From Marinomonas sp. CT5 (lineage in GTDB: Bacteria > Pseudomonadota > Gammaproteobacteria > Pseudomonadales > Marinomonadaceae): a stretch of 64,000 bases of DNA. The stretch covers positions 124,001 to 188,000 of the forward strand of contig NZ_CP025572.1 in NCBI RefSeq assembly GCF_018336975.1, given 5' to 3'. The translations under genes and the position numbers were made by a program. This document shows, piece after piece, positions 1 to 8,403 of this stretch (position 1 is the first letter of the stretch; the number at the start of each line of letters is the position of its first letter). The notes under the pieces are model-generated. The model had not been told where the DNA came from, made no database searches, and saw only the letters and a program-made list of their open reading frames with translations.

Positions 1-1791
1 AAAACAGATAATCAGAATTACGCCTGTGCCCGTCAGCTCTAATGGGGGGACGTTGAAGGCAAGGATATAACTGATACCAATCACTGTGCCGGGAATGGCA
101 AAGCTCAACATAGTGCCGAACTCAAAAGCATTTTTCCATTTGAATTGTTGACGTACTAACAAGTAGGCGGTCAGCAAACCAACGAGGGCAGTAAACGGTG
201 CAGCGATGGCGGAAATACTCAACGTTGTCCATAGTGAGTCCCATGCAGCGCCTTCCCAGATCACGCCAAATTCCCCCCAGCCAACAGAAAAAGCGTCTTG
301 ATAGTGTTGCAGAGTAAAGCTGTTGTCGTATCCCCAGTTTTGCACAAAACCACCAAACATGATCATGCCGTAAATGACGACGGTTAACGCAGCCCAAGGT
401 AAAGCCGTCATATAACAGGCGAGCTTCATACCATGGTTTAAGCCCATGTAAGCGCCAGAATCCGCCTTGCCTGTGACCGTGGTGTAGGATTTTTTGCCGA
501 TCCAATGACGTTGAAGGAAAAAAGCACTCAAAGTGAAGAATAGTAAGAGTATGGCTAAGACCGCAGCGTAACCTTGATCGTTTTGTGCGCCTACAATGGC
601 GAAAAATATCTCTGTAGACAGCACATCAAAGTCGCCACCAAGTACCATTGGGTTACCAAAGTCCGCCAAACTTTCAATGAAGGCGAGTAAAAAGGCATTG
701 GCTAAACCAGGTCGCATTAATGGCAGAGATACATTGGTAAAGGTTCGCCAACGATCGGCACGTAAGGTCTGAGAGGCTTCTTCCATAGAAGGACTAACGC
801 CTTCCACCACGCCAATCAAAACCAAAAAGGAAATCGGTGTAAAAGATAATACTTGAGCAAGTAATACACCTGGCATGCCATAGAGCCATCGACCTGGTTC
901 AATATGGAAAATATCAGCAAAGAATTGTGTTACCACGCCTGAGCGTCCAAACAATAAGATCAGCGCTAAGCCAATGACAAAAGGTGGAGTAATGATTGGC
1001 AAAACAGTGAGTAAGCGTAAGGATTTTTTCCAACGAAACCCAGTACGCGTAACAACCAGCGCAAAAGATAAACCTAGTAAGGTTGTTAATGTTGCGGTCA
1101 AAATCGCCAGCGTTAAAGAGTTCCATGCTGTGCCACAAGTATAACCACCACTGAGGCAAGACAATGACCAGATATTATCGCTAAAAAACTTACTGAAAAA
1201 TGCCGTTGGAGCAAACATGCCGTCATTGTTCATGAAGGCACTAATTAATACTTGGCTGACAGGGAAAAAGACGAACAAGCCAACCAGAGCGACGATCAAA
1301 CCAATGCTACCTGTGACAAATACATCTCCTTTTAAAAAGCCTGTAGCAGCTAACCCTGTAGTTAGTAGTATGAGAAAGGATAGGCCACACAGCATGGCAC
1401 CATAGCCAAAACCGTATTGTTGGTTTTCCAACTCACCAAATAAAGACTCGAGCCCTGTAAATTGCCAACCACTGACACCAATTGCAAAACCTTGGGTCAT
1501 CAAATAAAGAAGGCCAAAAGCACCAGAATAGATTAGGTAACGGCTATATCGAGGGTCACTCTTGGATAATGGAATTAGTCGTAAAGGTGCGATTAAAGGC
1601 AATGCGAGTGGAAGTAACCAAAGCTTATCGCCAAGTAAACCTTGTAGAATAGCAGGGGCGTAGTAGAGGTCAGTAGGATAACCATCGGTTAACCAGACAA
1701 ATGACCAAAAACCATCTTCGAGCAGATACCAAGGTATCAGCAAGAAGCCGATCCAGCCGAGTAACAGCCACGGAATAAAAGAGTGTTTCAC
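1..1791 (-). CDS. afuB: ABC importer permease with two fused permease halves, AfuB/FbpB-like (3' end outside window)
   Basis: This is the inner-membrane channel of an ABC importer of the ferric/sugar-phosphate/polyamine permease class. 597 codons are visible without a stop, so the C-terminus lies beyond base 1. The GTG start at 1791 is preceded by GGAG at a suitable distance. The protein opens with a hydrophobic helix (SFIPWLLLGWIGFLL). A first permease half follows, with an EAA-type cytoplasmic loop containing EASQTLRADRWRTF (roughly residues 330-345), and a second half begins near residue 500. Two halves in one chain is typical of FbpB/AfuB. It lies about 85 bp after the binding-protein gene at 1876-2901 and is surely cotranscribed with it. 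The ATPase gene is expected just outside the left edge. The AfuB name rests mainly on the AfuA-like neighbour; the permease fold itself is certain. Confidence 0.85.
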   Translation of the reverse strand, partial: MKHSFIPWLLLGWIGFLLIPWYLLEDGFWSFVWLTDGYPTDLYYAPAILQGLLGDKLWLLPLALPLIAPLRLIPLSKSDPRYSRYLIYSGAFGLLYLMTQGFAIGVSGWQFTGLESLFGELENQQYGFGYGAMLCGLSFLILLTTGLAATGFLKGDVFVTGSIGLIVALVGLFVFFPVSQVLISAFMNNDGMFAPTAFFSKFFSDNIWSLSCLSGGYTCGTAWNSLTLAILTATLTTLLGLSFALVVTRTGFRWKKSLRLLTVLPIITPPFVIGLALILLFGRSGVVTQFFADIFHIEPGRWLYGMPGVLLAQVLSFTPISFLVLIGVVEGVSPSMEEASQTLRADRWRTFTNVSLPLMRPGLANAFLLAFIESLADFGNPMVLGGDFDVLSTEIFFAIVGAQNDQGYAAVLAILLLFFTLSAFFLQRHWIGKKSYTTVTGKADSGAYMGLNHGMKLACYMTALPWAALTVVIYGMIMFGGFVQNWGYDNSFTLQHYQDAFSVGWGEFGVIWEGAAWDSLWTTLSISAIAAPFTALVGLLTAYLLVRQQFKWKNAFEFGTMLSFAIPGTVIGISYILAFNVPPLELTGTGVILIICF

Positions 1792-1875
1792 GATTGATAC
1801 TCCAAACGGTAACTTGAGCTTCTGCTGGAGCTAAGCCCCAGCAGATCTCAGGATAAACAAGGATTGTCTGATTGA

Positions 1876-2901
1876 TTAACGAGGTAGAGATTTGATCTCA
1901 TTATCCCAGCGTTGCAGCAAATGTTGGCGCGTATCTGCAGAGCCGTATTTGGCAAAATCGTAATCGATCAGTTTCAGAGTATCGAAGTCAGGTGCTCCGG
2001 GTGGTGTGGTGGCTGATTTATTGGAGGGGACTTGATAGGCGTTGGCTTTTTCGGCCAGGGTTTGAATATCAGGACGTAAAGCAAATTCCGCCCACATTTT
2101 TGCTTCTTTTAGGTGACGAGCACCTTTGACGATACTCATCGAGCCCACTTCATAACCTGTACCTTCACAAGGTGCAACGGCTTTAACTGGGTAGCCTTTT
2201 TTGACTTGTTTTACGATGTCGTGAATAAAGGTAATACCGATGGCGGTTTCGCCGTTAGAAGCGGCTTTGATGGGGGCTGAACCTGATTTGGTATATTGAT
2301 TGATGTTTTTATGTAGTTGAGCAAGAAAGTCGAAAGCTTGATCTTCTCCCATCATTTGTACAAAGGTTGCTAGAGCGGTGTACGAGGTTCCAGATGAGTT
2401 TGGGTTGGCGATTTGTACTTCACCTTTGTAAATAGGTTTAGCGAGGTCTTTCCAACATTGTGGAGCTGGTAAACCTTTAGATTTCAAAATGTCTTCATTA
2501 TAACCAAAGCCCAATGCGCCAGCGTACACACCGACGGTGCGGTAACCAGATACTTTAGCTTGGTTTTGTGCCCAATCTCTTAGATCAGGAAGAGCTTTCG
2601 GTTTGTATACTTGAGTGAGTTTTTCCGCAGCCGCTTGTAGGTGCGGGTCACCTGTCCCGCCCCACCAAATATCAATTTTTGGATTTTTTGCTTCGGCACG
2701 CAGTTGTGCATACGCTTCGCCAGAACTCTTACGAATAAGAGACACATCGATACCTGTTTCTGCCTCAAAGCTTGTTTCCATCAAGCTGCACCAATCTGTA
2801 TCTGTGGAGCAGAGAACATTCAACTTTTTGGCCATAGCAGGGGTGGCGATTAAGGTTGTTGCAGTGAGAGCAAGGCTAAGGATATATGGAGATTTTTTCA
2901 T
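1876..2901 (-). CDS. afuA: Periplasmic substrate-binding protein of an ABC importer, AfuA-like (hexose phosphates)
   Basis: This is the periplasmic solute receptor for the permease at 1-1791 (341 aa). The ATG at 2901 was chosen because AGGAGG lies just upstream and a normal signal peptide follows, cleaved after ATPAMA (about residue 24). The mature protein has the family-1 binding-protein fold with C31/C38 and the block WWGGTGDPH (79-87), then GYNEDIL, ANPNSSGTSYTA, HD (227-228) and EGTGYE (246-251). It was long annotated as iron-binding, but the tyrosine pair of FbpA is not evident. From memory, H227, D228 and E251 fall where AfuA of Actinobacillus contacts hexose phosphates. Sugar-phosphate uptake is therefore favoured over Fe3+; this is family inference, not proof. 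A LacI-type gene upstream also fits a sugar-like ligand. Confidence 0.8.
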   Translation of the reverse strand: MKKSPYILSLALTATTLIATPAMAKKLNVLCSTDTDWCSLMETSFEAETGIDVSLIRKSSGEAYAQLRAEAKNPKIDIWWGGTGDPHLQAAAEKLTQVYKPKALPDLRDWAQNQAKVSGYRTVGVYAGALGFGYNEDILKSKGLPAPQCWKDLAKPIYKGEVQIANPNSSGTSYTALATFVQMMGEDQAFDFLAQLHKNINQYTKSGSAPIKAASNGETAIGITFIHDIVKQVKKGYPVKAVAPCEGTGYEVGSMSIVKGARHLKEAKMWAEFALRPDIQTLAEKANAYQVPSNKSATTPPGAPDFDTLKLIDYDFAKYGSADTRQHLLQRWDNEIKSLPR

Positions 2902-3039
2902 TTTTATATTGCCTCCTAGTGTTTTGAATAGTTGTGCATACGTATGAACAACCATTCAAGCATACTAGGCAAATATTAAAAACGAAAGGTAAATTTCAAA
3001 AATAAATAGTTTGAAATAAAAATTCTATTGTGATCAATA

Positions 3040-3051
3040 GGTAACATTACC
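3040..3051. promoter_or_regulatory. Candidate LacI-type operator upstream of the binding-protein gene
   Basis: GGTAACATTACC has two GGTAA/TTACC arms around a 2-nt centre. It sits in the 185-bp gap between the LacI gene and the start of the ABC operon, about 140 bp before the ABC start codon. A short inverted-repeat site is what a LacI-family repressor would use. Only one copy was seen, so this is tentative. Confidence 0.3.
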
Positions 3052-3086
3052 GGAGAAGCTAAAAATAACGGTACTATTTTTTTAGC

Positions 3087-4112
3087 TTATTTGATTTGAG
3101 GTAATGACAAGGTAGAGCGATAAACTAGTTCTGCTGAAATGGTCTGTTTAGTGGGGGCTGACGTTGGGGACTTTAATCTATTTAGCAAAGTTTGTAGCGC
3201 TGCTTTTGCTATCTCGCTTGAAGGTTGTTTAACCGTTGTTAAGTCATAGGCCTTAAAACGGGCTAATGCAATGTCATCGCAGCCAATGACACCAATAGAC
3301 TCTATTTTTTTCGCGGAGACTAGTTGTTTGGCGGCATCCAGGAAGCCACAAGCAATATGATCCATACAGAAAAATATGCCGTCGGGTTTATAGGCTGAGG
3401 CTAAGATTTTCTTGGCCACCTGATAGCCACCATCGTAGTTGCCCGCTTCACACAACACTTCATTGGCTTGTATTTCGTTATGATTCCCGTGGGAGGCTAA
3501 ATAATTCAGGAAACCTTTAGCACGCATTACACTGCTGAAACTTGGCTTTTTTGCATGTACGACAAGGAGATTAGTTTTGCCTGATTTTAGTAAGGCTTCA
3601 GCCGCCATGGCTCCAGCATTTTCATTATCTAAATTCACTATGTCTGCTTCATCCGAGTGTTCGGTTCGGTTTATTAACACCACAGGAATACCGTATTTTA
3701 TAAAGGCTTTCCCTATGTTTTCACTAGGCGTGCCTGAGGTAATAATTACGCCACTTAGTTGGTATTGAATGAGTCCATGTAATTCCTCGTCTATGGTCTG
3801 TCTATCAGACACATCCATCACCATGGGACGAAGTCCACAACTTTGCACTTCAACGATTAATTTATGTAGGAACTCAGAACGAAAAGGATCTTCTAAGCCT
3901 GCTGTGACAAGGCCAACTAGGTCGCTGCGTTTTCTTATCATAGTTTGTGCCGCTTTATTGACCTGATAGCCAAGTTGCTCTGCAGCGGCAAAAACACGCT
4001 GACGAGTCGCTTCCGAGATTCGGCTATCAGGGTCAAAACTACGAGATACAGTAGATTGGGATACCCCCGCTAAAATGGCGACATCGGCAGAAGTGGCATT
4101 GCGCTTGTTCAT
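3087..4112 (-). CDS. LacI/GalR-family transcriptional regulator of the upstream-gene ABC importer
   Basis: Full-length LacI-family regulator (341 aa). The N-terminal helix-turn-helix and hinge occupy residues 1-60, with ADVAILAGVSQSTVSRSF and AAEQLGYQVNKAA. A periplasmic-binding-protein-like effector domain follows, with LVGLVTAGLEDPFRSEF and a C-terminal VIGCDDIALARF/LTTVKQP segment typical of sugar sensors. It is transcribed towards the AfuA/AfuB-like genes, 185 bp ahead of them, and most likely controls them in response to the imported solute. It is a clear paralogue of the regulator at 26284-27309: both have DPFRS, SGVI/VVTSG and IPVV.INR at equivalent places. That one also sits beside a binding-protein-dependent importer. 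Confidence 0.9.
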   Translation of the reverse strand: MNKRNATSADVAILAGVSQSTVSRSFDPDSRISEATRQRVFAAAEQLGYQVNKAAQTMIRKRSDLVGLVTAGLEDPFRSEFLHKLIVEVQSCGLRPMVMDVSDRQTIDEELHGLIQYQLSGVIITSGTPSENIGKAFIKYGIPVVLINRTEHSDEADIVNLDNENAGAMAAEALLKSGKTNLLVVHAKKPSFSSVMRAKGFLNYLASHGNHNEIQANEVLCEAGNYDGGYQVAKKILASAYKPDGIFFCMDHIACGFLDAAKQLVSAKKIESIGVIGCDDIALARFKAYDLTTVKQPSSEIAKAALQTLLNRLKSPTSAPTKQTISAELVYRSTLSLPQIK

Positions 4113-4334
4113 TTGTTTGCTCTAATCCATTTAGTACAAGAAAGCTGGGCACCGTTTTTAAACCTTGTTTAGAACTTGGATACTATTGATAAGCTGCCCC
4201 TTGCCTATCAGCTGTCAGATTAAAACATTTAGGGTAAAAAAGGCTATTTTTTAATAAAAGATGCCTCGTAACTCAATATGAAGCAAAAAATACTCACTTT
4301 CATAAAAAATAGATCTAGGCTTTGAAGAGTACAG

Positions 4335-4361
4335 CTCTTTAGTCTCTTTAGTCTCTTTAGT
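4335..4361. repeat. Three tandem copies of a 9-bp unit in a long intergenic gap
   Basis: CTCTTTAGT occurs three times in perfect tandem. It lies in the 620-bp gap 4113-4735 between the LacI gene and a divergent small gene. The rest of the gap is AT-rich with no convincing gene or RNA. It presumably holds promoters for both flanking genes. The repeat could be slipped-strand variable, but nothing shows that it matters. Confidence 0.6.
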
Positions 4362-4735
4362 CAGAGTAACCAAGATTATGGGGCGAGTTCAAACAAATGT
4401 TTTCATGGTTTACATAGAATTGCGAATGTACTTTTTGTGTGGAGAGCGTTGATACTGTTTAAAAAAGTTACCGTCAAAACTTGTGATGAAATTCCGTCCC
4501 AAGCCCCATTCGCCCTACTACTAAACTGGTGGATAACTCTCCTTCCTCGAAGCGTATTATATCGAACTGCAAATAGCGTTAGCTGTACATTGAGGGCATT
4601 TAATAGTTTTTATTTCTAATAATGAGCTTCAATAAATTTGGATTAAATAAGCCTTAGTGTTATTTTATGTAATCATTTTGTTTCTATTTGTTAATTGTTT
4701 GGTTTGTTTATGAAGACAATAAAAGGAGATGGGCT

Positions 4736-5206
4736 ATGAAAAATAAAAAATACCTGATGCTTGTCGTCGGTTTAGTCTGTTCGCCTGCGATGTATGGGGC
4801 GACTCCTTCTATAAATGAGCTCAATTCTTGTCTTGCATTGGTCGAGTTCGTTGATACGAAATTGAATGATTTTGCTGCAAACTATGCCGTGGCAGATATG
4901 GCAATCGTTCATAGCGGTTTGTCTGCTTACAAGCATTATCTTCAGCAGGATGTCATAACACCGAAATTATTAAGTATGTATGGTGGTAGCAAACCAAAAG
5001 CAAAACTGATGCAGCGGCTGTTTGATAGGCAAAAAGCAACGTTTTTTAAACATCTTACTGAGCGTTACTCAGAGAGAAAGCTGTTTACTGAATACGCCGC
5101 TGCCATCAACAGTTGTCGGGCGAACACGCGTATTAAACCTGAAGTGGCTAAGTCTTTGAATACGGCTCTAGATAGGATGATCTTGATGGCGAAAAAAACG
5201 AACTAG
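4736..5206 (+). CDS. Small secreted protein of unknown function
   Basis: I do not recognise this 156-aa protein. The ATG at 4736 was chosen over one 48 bp upstream because AAGGAGA lies just before it and a signal peptide starts there (MKNKKYLMLVVGLVCSPAMYGA, cleaved near residue 22). The mature part is helical and basic, with two cysteines, one near the mature N-terminus (ELNSC) and one late (INSCRANTR). They may form a disulfide in the periplasm. There are no repeats and no enzyme motif. It stands alone between a 620-bp gap and a strong terminator, so it is probably monocistronic. The phosphatase beyond is transcribed the other way. Confidence 0.75.
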   Translation: MKNKKYLMLVVGLVCSPAMYGATPSINELNSCLALVEFVDTKLNDFAANYAVADMAIVHSGLSAYKHYLQQDVITPKLLSMYGGSKPKAKLMQRLFDRQKATFFKHLTERYSERKLFTEYAAAINSCRANTRIKPEVAKSLNTALDRMILMAKKTN

Positions 5207-5228
5207 TTGTTTATTGACTTGCTATTAA

Positions 5229-5262
5229 AACAGCCATGAGTGAGAGCCATGGCTGTTTTTTT
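5229..5262 (+). terminator. Rho-independent terminator, possibly bidirectional
   Basis: AACAGCCATG (5229-5238) pairs with CATGGCTGTT (5248-5257) as a 10-bp stem followed by a T7 run. It ends the small-gene transcript, and since the phosphatase gene converges on it, it may serve both strands. Confidence 0.85.
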
Positions 5263-5271
5263 ATTGGCCGT

Positions 5272-6654
5272 TTATTGATTGTAGCAACGGGTTAACTCAG
5301 AAAAGCGATAAAAATAACTGCCGGCTTTGATCGGCGAACAGCTGTCTTTAAAGGCAATTTCTTTTTCGTTATACAGCATCCGCACTAACAAGTTGCCTGT
5401 TTGGTTGCGGTATACATCCCATTGAATGTTGGCGCTGTAAGGAGCCACCCAACTACCACGCCAAGGACTGGTTTCTAATGTATAACCGACTCGACGGGAA
5501 ACACCCTGCTCACTGCCTTTTAACTGCATTTGTGCTGCAAAAGGAATGATGGCCTCGGCATGCGCAAAGCGTATTTTAGCGGCTTTGTCGTTGGTTCCAT
5601 CTTGAATGCCTTTGACTTCCTTGAAGAAATCTTGCTCCAAGACTGACGCCATTTTGTAAGTGATGTTGGTGTCAGCAAAGCTAGGACCTTTTTCGTAATA
5701 GTCTTCGCCATCAAGAATATAAGAAAACCACTGGGACTCCTCTGGGGTAACGAATTGCTTGAAACGCCATGGTTGATCACCCGCTTCATAGGCTAAGCCA
5801 GGAGCAATAAGGTACAAGTTGAATAACTGAATCGCCGCGGCGACATCGTTATAAACCGTCGTTTTTTTCTTACCAAACCTAATGAAGGATAACTGTCCGG
5901 CTTCCAGTTGATCCACAAACTCAGGTGAATAAACGCGCTCTAGCATTTCTCTTGCCATTTGGTGGGACTTTGGTTGATCAAGTAAATGATCAATTGCCGC
6001 GCGTAGCTCGGGATTATTTTCTTTGTAGTCTTGGTAATCTTGATTGTTGTCTTGTTTGTGGAAATACAATTGTGCTTTGTTTTTGATCGGTTTACTGATC
6101 AAGGGTGTTAGCGCTGGGTTGATGCTTTCTAGACCTTGAACAAAAGCCAATCCGCTGTCTTTTGCTCTGTCCTTGCCGGAGTATTCCAGGACAATTTTTT
6201 GCTGGTTCTTAACCGCACGATCAAACAATTTTGCATCGCGTTTGGCCATACGTTGAGCAATCATCATGTGCTCTTGCTTACCTAGCTCGGATAAGTTGCC
6301 GTATCCCATCTCGACATTGGCGGCCATTAAGCGCTGAATTTCAGGCCCCAGTTCTTTCCCTAGTGGCGTTAACGCATTTTGGGCTTTTGCGGCTTGCCAG
6401 ATTTTGAGGCTGATATCGTCGTATTTGGGTTTAGAAAGCGCACGGGAACCATGACGAGCCACTAATTCGCTATAAACTAGATGGTAATTCTGCGGTACAG
6501 AAGTGTAATTTTCTGCACTCTCTTGTGGCATGTAAGTGGATTTTGTTCCGTACACATAAGTGTCAGACGGCATATTTGATTTTGTTTCAACGGAGCTACA
6601 ACCCGCTAGCGTGGCTAACAGGCCGAGAACCGGAATAAAGGCTCTAGTATTCAA
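5272..6654 (-). CDS. Lipoprotein histidine phosphatase of the MINPP/phytase branch
   Basis: Branch-2 histidine phosphatase (460 aa), a phosphomonoesterase exposed in the periplasm or at the outer membrane. The N-terminus is a lipoprotein signal (LATLAGC, acylated Cys19). The catalytic motif ARHGSR is at residues 66-71 and a second motif HAE at 365-367. HAE rather than HD is the hallmark of multiple inositol polyphosphate phosphatases, so inositol phosphates or other sugar phosphates are plausible substrates. The start is TTG at 6654, with AAGGA seven bases upstream; no ATG gives both the RBS and the signal peptide. It is monocistronic, between a terminator and a 143-bp gap. Its product could feed the sugar-phosphate importer 3 kb away, but that link is inference. 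Confidence 0.85.
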   Translation of the reverse strand: MNTRAFIPVLGLLATLAGCSSVETKSNMPSDTYVYGTKSTYMPQESAENYTSVPQNYHLVYSELVARHGSRALSKPKYDDISLKIWQAAKAQNALTPLGKELGPEIQRLMAANVEMGYGNLSELGKQEHMMIAQRMAKRDAKLFDRAVKNQQKIVLEYSGKDRAKDSGLAFVQGLESINPALTPLISKPIKNKAQLYFHKQDNNQDYQDYKENNPELRAAIDHLLDQPKSHQMAREMLERVYSPEFVDQLEAGQLSFIRFGKKKTTVYNDVAAAIQLFNLYLIAPGLAYEAGDQPWRFKQFVTPEESQWFSYILDGEDYYEKGPSFADTNITYKMASVLEQDFFKEVKGIQDGTNDKAAKIRFAHAEAIIPFAAQMQLKGSEQGVSRRVGYTLETSPWRGSWVAPYSANIQWDVYRNQTGNLLVRMLYNEKEIAFKDSCSPIKAGSYFYRFSELTRCYNQ

Positions 6655-6797
6655 AGGAACGTCCTTATAGGGGGGAATGATTTTTAATTGACGAATAGTA
6701 ACCCGGTTATGTGACGCAACGATGACGAAATATTCTGCTTAGAGTGTTGCTGACCTATCTTGCAGGTGTTTTATATGACGGCAAGATAGGTACTTAA

Positions 6798-7604
6798 TTA
6801 GAAGCCACTAGGCTGATCTATTGGCATTGCAGTGGACAGTAAATGTTGTTCGTTGAGGTAGTTGAGCAGCTCCATATTCACATCTTGTTGAATAGTGGGT
6901 AACCCTTGATTACCAAAGATACGGTTTATTTCGATGACATAAGGATGTGATCCCACCATGGCAATGTCGAATCCGCCATGGTTGATGTCGAGCGATTCCG
7001 CTAAATAAGTAACTAGGTCTTGTGCTTCTTTCGGAATCAGCGCGACCTCTACTTGCCCGCCTTGGCTAACATTATTATGAAAACCATTATCAGACTGTAA
7101 GCGCCAATAGCCGCTGACAATTTTATTGCCCACCCAAATTACCCGCATGTCGCGATCGATAGGAAGATATTCTTGTGCGTAGAGAACCTCTGTTTGAGCA
7201 ACATAATCGCGCCATTGCCCGATGGTTTCGATCAAAAATACTCCATTTCCCATACTGCTGCGTGGAATTTTAGCGACGAAAGGGGACGGCATTTCATCCC
7301 AAATCTTTTCGGCTTCATATGGGGTGTTGGCTGAGATCACGGTATAAGGATGATTATGGGGCGCAACGGTACGAAATGCTCGGGTCATTTCGATTTTATC
7401 ATGACCAATCATATAAGATGCGAGACTCGGGAAAATACGCTTTTTCAGCCCAAAGACTAACGCGGTTAGTTGCCAATATTGAGGAAAAAGCAACCAGTCG
7501 GCTTCTTTGATTTCCTCTAAGTGATCGTACATAGATTCCGGTTTTATGTAGCGGACATGAGGCAAGTGTAAGGTTCTTAAGGCGTCAAAAGAGATGATTT
7601 TCAT
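6798..7604 (-). CDS. ATP-grasp (RimK-like) ligase of unknown substrate
   Basis: Cytoplasmic ATP-grasp enzyme (268 aa), a family that activates a carboxylate as acyl phosphate and joins it to an amine or thiol. A preATP-grasp region (1-85) is followed by the ATP-binding part with FVAKIPRSSMGNGVFL (about 129-144). YAQEYLPIDRDMRVIWVG and HGGFDIAMV follow, then the metal-binding VIEINR near residue 225. The core is RimK/glutathione-synthetase-like, but short, with no extra domain. The gene stands alone, so the substrate cannot be deduced; amino-acid or peptide ligation is the family expectation. The ATG at 7604 has only a weak Shine-Dalgarno match. Confidence 0.75.
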   Translation of the reverse strand: MKIISFDALRTLHLPHVRYIKPESMYDHLEEIKEADWLLFPQYWQLTALVFGLKKRIFPSLASYMIGHDKIEMTRAFRTVAPHNHPYTVISANTPYEAEKIWDEMPSPFVAKIPRSSMGNGVFLIETIGQWRDYVAQTEVLYAQEYLPIDRDMRVIWVGNKIVSGYWRLQSDNGFHNNVSQGGQVEVALIPKEAQDLVTYLAESLDINHGGFDIAMVGSHPYVIEINRIFGNQGLPTIQQDVNMELLNYLNEQHLLSTAMPIDQPSGF

Positions 7605-7736
7605 TTTATATAATCAGTAGCTAAACATGCCGCGATTGTGAGGCCAGACACGGAAAAAAGGAACAAAAATACCATCACCTTTAATAACTTATCATGCTAA
7701 ATCATCTCATAATTGACTGTTTTGGTTCTAAAGAAA

Positions 7737-8174
7737 TCAATGCTCACTAGGTGCATGTTTTAGGAAAATTCCAAGCGAAATGAGTAAAAAACCTGCGCTG
7801 GCAACAATTGCCACGGGGTAATATAAATTGCCAGCCATATCGAGTTGGCTGTATTTGATCACCATAATGAGACCTTCCAGTGCCATCGCAACACAGACTG
7901 TACCAATGAACCTCGGTAGCGTGCGCCTTAATAGCACAACCACATTGTGTTCATTATCACTGCCGTATTCTTTATGGATTACCATAGCCAGTTCAAAAAC
8001 GGCAATGGCGATGATGTTTGAGTTGATTATCTTTATGATGACTTGGGTGAGGTTTTCACCGTGATTGTATTCATTGATAGCACCGGCAAAGCTCGCCAGC
8101 ACCACAAAACCTGCAAGGGTAAAAAAGATTGTTGAAAATGTTTTGGCAAAGATTTTTTGTAGATTAAAGCTCAT
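7737..8174 (-). CDS. Four-helix inner-membrane protein of unknown function
   Basis: Integral membrane protein of 145 aa that I cannot name. The ATG at 8174 was chosen because AAGGTGG lies nine bases upstream; an in-frame start 36 bp earlier lacks this. Four hydrophobic segments are visible near residues 10-32, 42-62, 78-98 and 112-133. A charged cytoplasmic loop HKEYGSDNEHNVVVLLRRTLPR lies between the second and third; part of it (VVLLRRTLPRFIGTV) looks conserved in character. No enzyme or transporter signature is present. The neighbours, an ATP-grasp enzyme and RarD, are in the same direction but separated by gaps of 130 and 230 bp, so it is probably its own unit. Confidence 0.7.
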   Translation of the reverse strand: MSFNLQKIFAKTFSTIFFTLAGFVVLASFAGAINEYNHGENLTQVIIKIINSNIIAIAVFELAMVIHKEYGSDNEHNVVVLLRRTLPRFIGTVCVAMALEGLIMVIKYSQLDMAGNLYYPVAIVASAGFLLISLGIFLKHAPSEH

Positions 8175-8345
8175 TGGATAAAACCACCTTGTTGAAGATG
8201 CTTTTATCAATAGGGTCTTGTGGGAAGATAAATAGTCTTATCAACGGGTTGCCACGAAGCTTCCTTGTTAATGACGTCATATAATCAATCTTTACAAATC
8301 ATGGCGATCGCTTGAAAAAGCGCTAGGGAAGAAGAAAAACATCGT

Positions 8346-8386
8346 CAAACAAGCGAAGTATGATTGTTTACATCTTCACTTGTTTG
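8346..8386 (-). terminator. Hairpin downstream of rarD
   Basis: CAAACAAGCGAAG (8346-8358) pairs with CTTCACTTGTTTG (8374-8386) with one mismatch in 13. It lies just beyond the rarD stop codon on the minus strand. The T-run is poor, so it may be a terminator or an mRNA 3'-end stabiliser. Confidence 0.55.
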
Positions 8387-8403
8387 CACTGTCGGATGGG
8401 AAA

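Noticed and set aside
914..1159. Open frame opposite frame inside the permease gene
   Set aside because: The permease reading frame is continuous over the same bases with transmembrane helices; the other frame is a shadow.
4134..4149. GTACAAGAAAGCTGGG equals part of a common cloning recombination site
   Set aside because: The match stops at both ends and the flanks are native-looking intergenic DNA. A chance match is more likely than construct DNA; a read-level check would settle it.
4437..4619. Open frame of 60 codons in the gap after the LacI gene
   Set aside because: No Shine-Dalgarno, no signal or domain, and codon use unlike neighbouring genes.
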